Shown: in pieces, positions 53,221-56,749 of the stretch | Numbering within the stretch: the first letter of the stretch is position 1 | How the letters are laid out: the number at the start of each line of letters is the position of its first letter | NCBI GenBank assembly: GCA_003228195.2 | Contig: QGNO01000009.1 | Coordinates: forward strand, 1-56,749 | Length of the DNA: 56,749 bases | Direction: 5' to 3' | From: Chloroflexota bacterium | Lineage (GTDB): Bacteria > Chloroflexota > Dehalococcoidia > Lucifugimonadales > QGNO01 | Program-made: the position numbers and the translations under genes | Notes under the pieces: generated by a model | Seen by the model: the letters and a program-made list of their open reading frames with translations, nothing else | Database searches by the model: none | Told to the model about the DNA's origin: nothing

Positions 53221-54024
53221 TTAGATACCTATACTCAAAGGCGACACCATCTGCTTTAAGTACGCAAGTGCCGACAAGGCCGTGAGCTTTCCTGTCCTTG
53301 GATTGTCATCTGAAGGCACATTTTCAATATGGAGTGTTAATTTCCCAAATTCGCCTTCGGCTATGATGTCATGAGTGTTACGAATAACTTGAGGGTCTGC
53401 TATAACACGAATCCTAGTCTTATCAGCTCCTATACCCGCCATGCTCACCGCAGCCGCAACGTTCACATTTGCAGGAAATCTCTTATACCCCTCGCTCACC
53501 GGTCCCTCAAATATCTCTGTAGCTTCGGTTATACAATCAAGATCAATGTTCGCCATCTCCACGCCTGGAGAACCCTTCAAGCCCTGTGGTGGCTTGGTCG
53601 TAATCATTGTTATGCTCTCTATCTTGCCCTCGGATGCAGCTAGCAGGCCATCCAATCCAATAATCGCACCGGAGGGGACATGGATACGGGCATTGTTTTG
53701 CTTTGCCATAGCAACCAGATCATCTCGACCCAAAAGTGCTCCGCAGCTAATTACCATCACAGACTTTCCAGCACTAAGAGCAGTAGTCACAATTTCCTCC
53801 ACCGCAGATGCGCCTGCTGCCTCTATAACCAAGTCACTCTCGTCGACAACTCCTTGGAGCGATGTTATTTTAATCTGAGACTTCAGCGTTTCGTTAAGTT
53901 TGTGAGCCCGGGATTCAGTTCGGCTACACATAGCGACAACCCTCACCTCTGAAACCGTGCCCGCATCGAGCTCCCGAGCCAACTTACCGCCTATGCTTCC
54001 AGCACCTACAATACCAACTTTCAT
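53221..54024 (-). CDS. Aspartate dehydrogenase-like protein
   Basis: NAD(P)-dependent L-aspartate dehydrogenase family. Rossmann motif GIVGAGSIGGKLA (residues 3-15), then VIEAAGASAVEEI, VPSGAIIGLDGL, KRFPANVNVAAAVSMAGIG, and C-terminal FGKLTLHIENVPSDDNPRTGKLT (read in parts). Length is 267. No nadA or nadC nearby, so it may run in the catabolic direction, releasing ammonia from aspartate made by the asparaginase-like enzymes; that link is inference. Confidence 0.9.
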   Translation of the reverse strand: MKVGIVGAGSIGGKLARELDAGTVSEVRVVAMCSRTESRAHKLNETLKSQIKITSLQGVVDESDLVIEAAGASAVEEIVTTALSAGKSVMVISCGALLGRDDLVAMAKQNNARIHVPSGAIIGLDGLLAASEGKIESITMITTKPPQGLKGSPGVEMANIDLDCITEATEIFEGPVSEGYKRFPANVNVAAAVSMAGIGADKTRIRVIADPQVIRNTHDIIAEGEFGKLTLHIENVPSDDNPRTGKLTALSALAYLKQMVSPLSIGI

Positions 54025-54053
54025 AACTACTCCTGTGTTAATATCAGGCGTCT

Positions 54054-54059
54054 ATTATA
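54054..54059 (-). promoter_or_regulatory. Likely -10 box of the aspartate dehydrogenase gene
   Basis: TATAAT on the minus strand, 30 bases before ATG 54024. The -35 candidate TTCGGC is spaced 19 bases, so it is weak. Confidence 0.4.
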
Positions 54060-54072
54060 TAGTAGCTTTCGA

Positions 54073-54100
54073 TTACTTGCCGAATGACACAAAATACAAT
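54073..54100 (+). promoter_or_regulatory. Likely promoter of the small protein/amidase operon
   Basis: TTACTT (54073-54078), a 16-base spacer, TACAAT (54095-54100). It predicts a leader of about 40 bases before ATG 54146 and lies back to back with the aspartate dehydrogenase promoter. Confidence 0.4.
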
Positions 54101-54145
54101 CAACCATAGAATGGACATTCAGAGTTCTTACTTTAAGGAGGGGAC

Positions 54146-54364
54146 ATGAGTGACGAGACCGTAAGAAAGGCTGAAATAGAAAAGCGGTTCAGCTTTCTAG
54201 AGGCCCGATTCTCTAAGCAGTTAAACGAAGACGAAATGGGAGAGGTTCTTAAGGGGGTTGAATCTACTGTCGATATTTCTATAGCGATGCGTAGTTTTGA
54301 GCTAACCTACAAAGACGAACCTCGCTCCATTTTCCACCCCTATGATAAGGAGGAAAAATCGTGA
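54146..54364 (+). CDS. Small GatC/AtzG-like protein, putative amidase partner
   Basis: 72 residues, mostly helical by composition, with RFSFLEARFSKQLNEDEMGEV and a C-terminal RSFELTYKDEPRSIFHPYD. The ending resembles the GatC/AtzG-type chaperone subunits that wrap amidases and end in a D-E-P-x-x-F-P-like strand. ATG follows AAGGAGGGGAC. Its last codons overlap the amidase GTG, indicating coupled translation. No database hit was checked; the family call is tentative. Confidence 0.65.
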   Translation: MSDETVRKAEIEKRFSFLEARFSKQLNEDEMGEVLKGVESTVDISIAMRSFELTYKDEPRSIFHPYDKEEKS

Positions 54365-55764
54365 CCAAAACTCCAGAATTCCTCCCTATTAGAGAATTAG
54401 GGCGACTGTTACGCAAAAAAGAGGTCTCTCCTGTCGAGCTTGCAAAATTCTTTCTTGACAGGTTAGAAGCTGAGGGTCCCAAGTACAATGCTCTAGTTAC
54501 AGTAACCAGAGAGAGGGCACTGAAGGAAGCCAGGGAAGCTGAAGCTGAAATTTCCCAGGGCCGATATAAAGGTGCTTTACACGGCATACCCTATGGAGTG
54601 AAGGATTTGATCGCAACTGCGGGCAATATTCCTACTACTTGGGGCGCCGTGCCTTTCAAGAATCAAGTTCTTGACTACGATGCAACCATTGTCAAAAAAC
54701 TAAGCAACGCAGGTGCAATTCTTATAGGCAAACTAGCGATGATAGAGCTAGCAGGCGGCATGGGATATGCCTATCCACAGGCATCTGCTAGCGGCCCTGC
54801 TATCACACCTTGGGGAAATAAGGACTCTTGGACAGGTGGATCATCCAGCGGCTCGGGTGCCGCGGTTGCAGCAGGATTAGTGCCATTTGCAATCGGCTCA
54901 GAAACATGGGGCTCTATTTTAATGCCCGCTCACAATTGCGGCATATCAGGATTGCGCCCGACCTATGGAAGAGTCAGCCGCTACGGCGCTATGCCACTTT
55001 CATGGACATTGGACAAGCTTGGACCTATGTGCCTCACTGCTGACGACTGTGGTTTAGTACTGAATGAGATTGCGGGGCGGGACCCTTGTGACCACACAAC
55101 TTCTAAATCGTCCTTTGCCTATGACGATCAAGATCCCTCCGATCGCACGTTCAAATTTGCATTGCTGAAAGACATGGTGGCCAACGGCGAAGAGGCGGTT
55201 AAAGCCAATTTTGGAGAGTCTCTCAAAATTCTAGAACAAATCGGGACTATTGAAGAAGTCGAGTTTCCCGACTTACCTTACGAAGCGGCGACTCGAACTA
55301 TCTTAAATGCAGAGAGCGCCAGCATCTTCGAGGATTTCTTCGACAGCGGACAGTTTCACGAATTGTCTGGTGATAGTAGCAAGTTCGGTGCTTATTCCAG
55401 GTTAGCTGTCCCAGCAACAGACTACCTTCGTGCCCTAAGAATTCGTGATCGTATATGCGATGTAGCCAACAATTTACTTGGAAGCTACGATGCGATAATC
55501 GGGACCCCAAGAAACCAAGTTGCTACACCAATTAATCAACCGATACGTGTGTCATCTATAACAGGGTTGGCTAGAGATATCCTGGGTTCTGTAGGAAACA
55601 TCGCCGGATTGCCTTCTGTGGCAGTTCCAAACGGCTTTGGCGATCGCGGACTTCCAACCGGAATACAATTTATGGGAAACGCATACGAAGAGAATTCAGT
55701 TCTTGCAGCGGCACGAGCCTACCAAAACATAACTGATTGGCACAATCAGCACCCATCTGATTAG
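54361..55764 (+). CDS. Amidase (amidase signature family), copy 2
   Basis: Ser-cisSer-Lys amidase, 467 residues. K81 is in GIPYGVKDL, the serine/glycine stretch is TGGSSSGSGAA (residues 158-168), and the nucleophile is probably Ser 185 in GSETWGSILMPA. The start is GTG 54361 with AAGGAGG upstream and a 4-base overlap with the small gene before it. It is well diverged from copy 1. The small partner suggests an AtzE- or GatA-like two-subunit enzyme. Confidence 0.92.
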   Translation: MTKTPEFLPIRELGRLLRKKEVSPVELAKFFLDRLEAEGPKYNALVTVTRERALKEAREAEAEISQGRYKGALHGIPYGVKDLIATAGNIPTTWGAVPFKNQVLDYDATIVKKLSNAGAILIGKLAMIELAGGMGYAYPQASASGPAITPWGNKDSWTGGSSSGSGAAVAAGLVPFAIGSETWGSILMPAHNCGISGLRPTYGRVSRYGAMPLSWTLDKLGPMCLTADDCGLVLNEIAGRDPCDHTTSKSSFAYDDQDPSDRTFKFALLKDMVANGEEAVKANFGESLKILEQIGTIEEVEFPDLPYEAATRTILNAESASIFEDFFDSGQFHELSGDSSKFGAYSRLAVPATDYLRALRIRDRICDVANNLLGSYDAIIGTPRNQVATPINQPIRVSSITGLARDILGSVGNIAGLPSVAVPNGFGDRGLPTGIQFMGNAYEENSVLAAARAYQNITDWHNQHPSD

Positions 55765-55878
55765 AGCCAATAATATGATTTTTCAGATAGCCCATTTCAA
55801 CAGGGGAAGATAAAGCTAGTATTAGCTACCATCCTTTAGCAAGAATTCCCGGTTAAACTTTATCAAGTGGCTAATTGA

Positions 55879-56742
55879 TTGGAAGGAGGCAATATCCTGA
55901 TTATAATCCGCGGTCACATTGGCCAAATATACTCATTAATCAAAGTTGCTTGGGGAGACTTCATTCGCAACAATTGTACTTATATGGCGGCTGGAATATC
56001 TTATTTTGCCATATTATCTTTGTTCCCTCTCGTATTGGCTGGCGTATCTATACTTGGTTTCTTATATTCGTCTCCTAAAGATCAGGAGCATTTAGTAGCC
56101 CAGATCGTAAAATTCATCCCAGTATCAACGGATTATCTGGGCTCAAGAATCGACGAAATTATCCGGGCCCGTGGCCCTATTGGACTGATAGCATTCATAG
56201 CGCTGGTGCCCGTCGGATTAAGCGTATTCTCCGCTATCAGAAAAGGACTGAATCACGTCTGGCAAATATCTACGCCACAGCATTTTGTGAGGGATAGAGC
56301 AATCGATATCCTCATGCTATTTGGAGCCTCCGTCTACGTGTTGCTTTTGGTTCCACTTATTACCAGTATGCCCAGAATCCCTTTAGAAATCCTGGCCTTC
56401 TCTTCTAATTTCACTATCCTAATGTTCGTGCACTTCTTCGTCCCCAACATCAAGTTGGCGTTCAAAGATGTCGTAGCAGGTGCCATGGTTAGTGCCGTGT
56501 TATTTCAAATAATCCGCATCGCCTTCGCCTGGTTCGTTACTAACTTCACCAGCTTTACCCTGGTATACGGCTCCTTGAGCGCGTTAATTGTCTTCTTAAT
56601 TTGGGTTTACTTGTCCTCAATAGCCCTAATGTTTGGAGCTCAAATAGCAGCCAGCTACTACGGAATGTATGGATCTGGCTCATCTCTCAAACAAAAAGTA
56701 GTAGCCAAACAGTTAGGAATGTTTGAGCAAAGAACAAAATAG
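55879..56742 (+). CDS. YihY/virulence factor BrkB family membrane protein
   Basis: Inner-membrane protein of the YihY/BrkB family, about six membrane segments. Typical segments are NCTYMAAGISYFAILSLFPL near residue 32, FSAIRKGLNHVWQI, and the C-terminal YGSLSALIVFLIWVYLSSIALMFGAQIAA (read in parts). The only standard start, TTG 55879, overlaps its own AAGGAGG site (55883-55889). An in-frame CTG at 55897 or ATT at 55900 is ideally spaced, so the true start may be a rare codon. Length is 281-287. Confidence 0.9.
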   Translation: MEGGNILIIIRGHIGQIYSLIKVAWGDFIRNNCTYMAAGISYFAILSLFPLVLAGVSILGFLYSSPKDQEHLVAQIVKFIPVSTDYLGSRIDEIIRARGPIGLIAFIALVPVGLSVFSAIRKGLNHVWQISTPQHFVRDRAIDILMLFGASVYVLLLVPLITSMPRIPLEILAFSSNFTILMFVHFFVPNIKLAFKDVVAGAMVSAVLFQIIRIAFAWFVTNFTSFTLVYGSLSALIVFLIWVYLSSIALMFGAQIAASYYGMYGSGSSLKQKVVAKQLGMFEQRTK

Positions 56743-56749
56743 GCTTCGA

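Overview
The window is bacterial chromosome of moderate base composition by eye, with compact genes, many ATGA-type stop/start overlaps and frequent TTG/GTG starts. The ribosomal protein sequences, a str operon joined directly to the S10 operon, and a large set of amidohydrolases, amidases, family-5 solute-binding proteins and FG-GAP/UnbV proteins suggest an uncultivated Chloroflexota lineage (Dehalococcoidia/SAR202-like, possibly marine). That placement is inference from gene content, not a phylogeny.

Region 1 (1-8.6 kb, minus strand) is one long ribosomal operon read right to left: rpsL, rpsG, fusA, rpsJ, rplC, rplD, rplW, rplB, rpsS, rplV, rpsC, rplP, rpmC, rpsQ (running off the left edge). 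tuf is absent from its usual place between fusA and rpsJ. A good sigma70-type promoter lies 58 bases upstream of rpsL. S17, S3, L3 and L4 all carry long C-terminal tails; the S17 tail is built from exact 27-bp DNA repeats.

Region 2 (8.9-27.4 kb) holds catabolic genes in short operons: a YtcJ-like amidohydrolase with an AEC transporter; a leftward block with two PuuE-like deacetylases, an amidohydrolase, a DUF917 (S-methyl-thiohydantoin desulfurase family) protein and a HyuA-type hydantoinase; an ABC-2 exporter pair; a nitroreductase; an alpha/beta hydrolase; an amidase; a GlcG-like/SDR/amidohydrolase operon; a sarcosine-oxidase-like flavoenzyme; and an M19 peptidase. A tRNA-Gly(CCC) gene follows.

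Region 3 (27.7-37.8 kb, plus strand) is a run of amine and amide genes: class IV aminotransferase, MFS carrier, class III aminotransferase, asparaginase-like hydrolase, two tandem DUF1028 proteins, the 3' remnant of a lost phosphotriesterase-family gene, an intact phosphotriesterase-family gene, a haloacid-dehalogenase-like hydrolase and a TRZ/ATZ-type amidohydrolase.

Region 4 (37.8-47.7 kb) contains a 933-residue fusion of an ArsP/UPF0718-type permease with a seven-repeat FG-GAP propeller and a UnbV/ASPIC domain. Divergent from it is an ABC importer cluster (binding protein and two permeases, no ATPase) leading into a second asparaginase-like gene, an Asp/Glu racemase-superfamily protein and a creatinase-like M24 protein. 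Several of these enzymes lack canonical active-site residues.

Region 5 (47.7-56.7 kb) has a small winged-helix-like protein with a palindrome at its promoter, an epimerase/aldo-keto reductase/propeller lipoprotein/binding-protein operon, a YbaK-like deacylase, a divergent aspartate dehydrogenase and amidase pair, and a YihY-family membrane protein. The 8.9-55.8 kb stretch reads as an accessory island for uptake and hydrolysis of organic nitrogen compounds (amides, imides, hydantoin-like rings, N-substituted amino acids). Substrates cannot be assigned from sequence alone.
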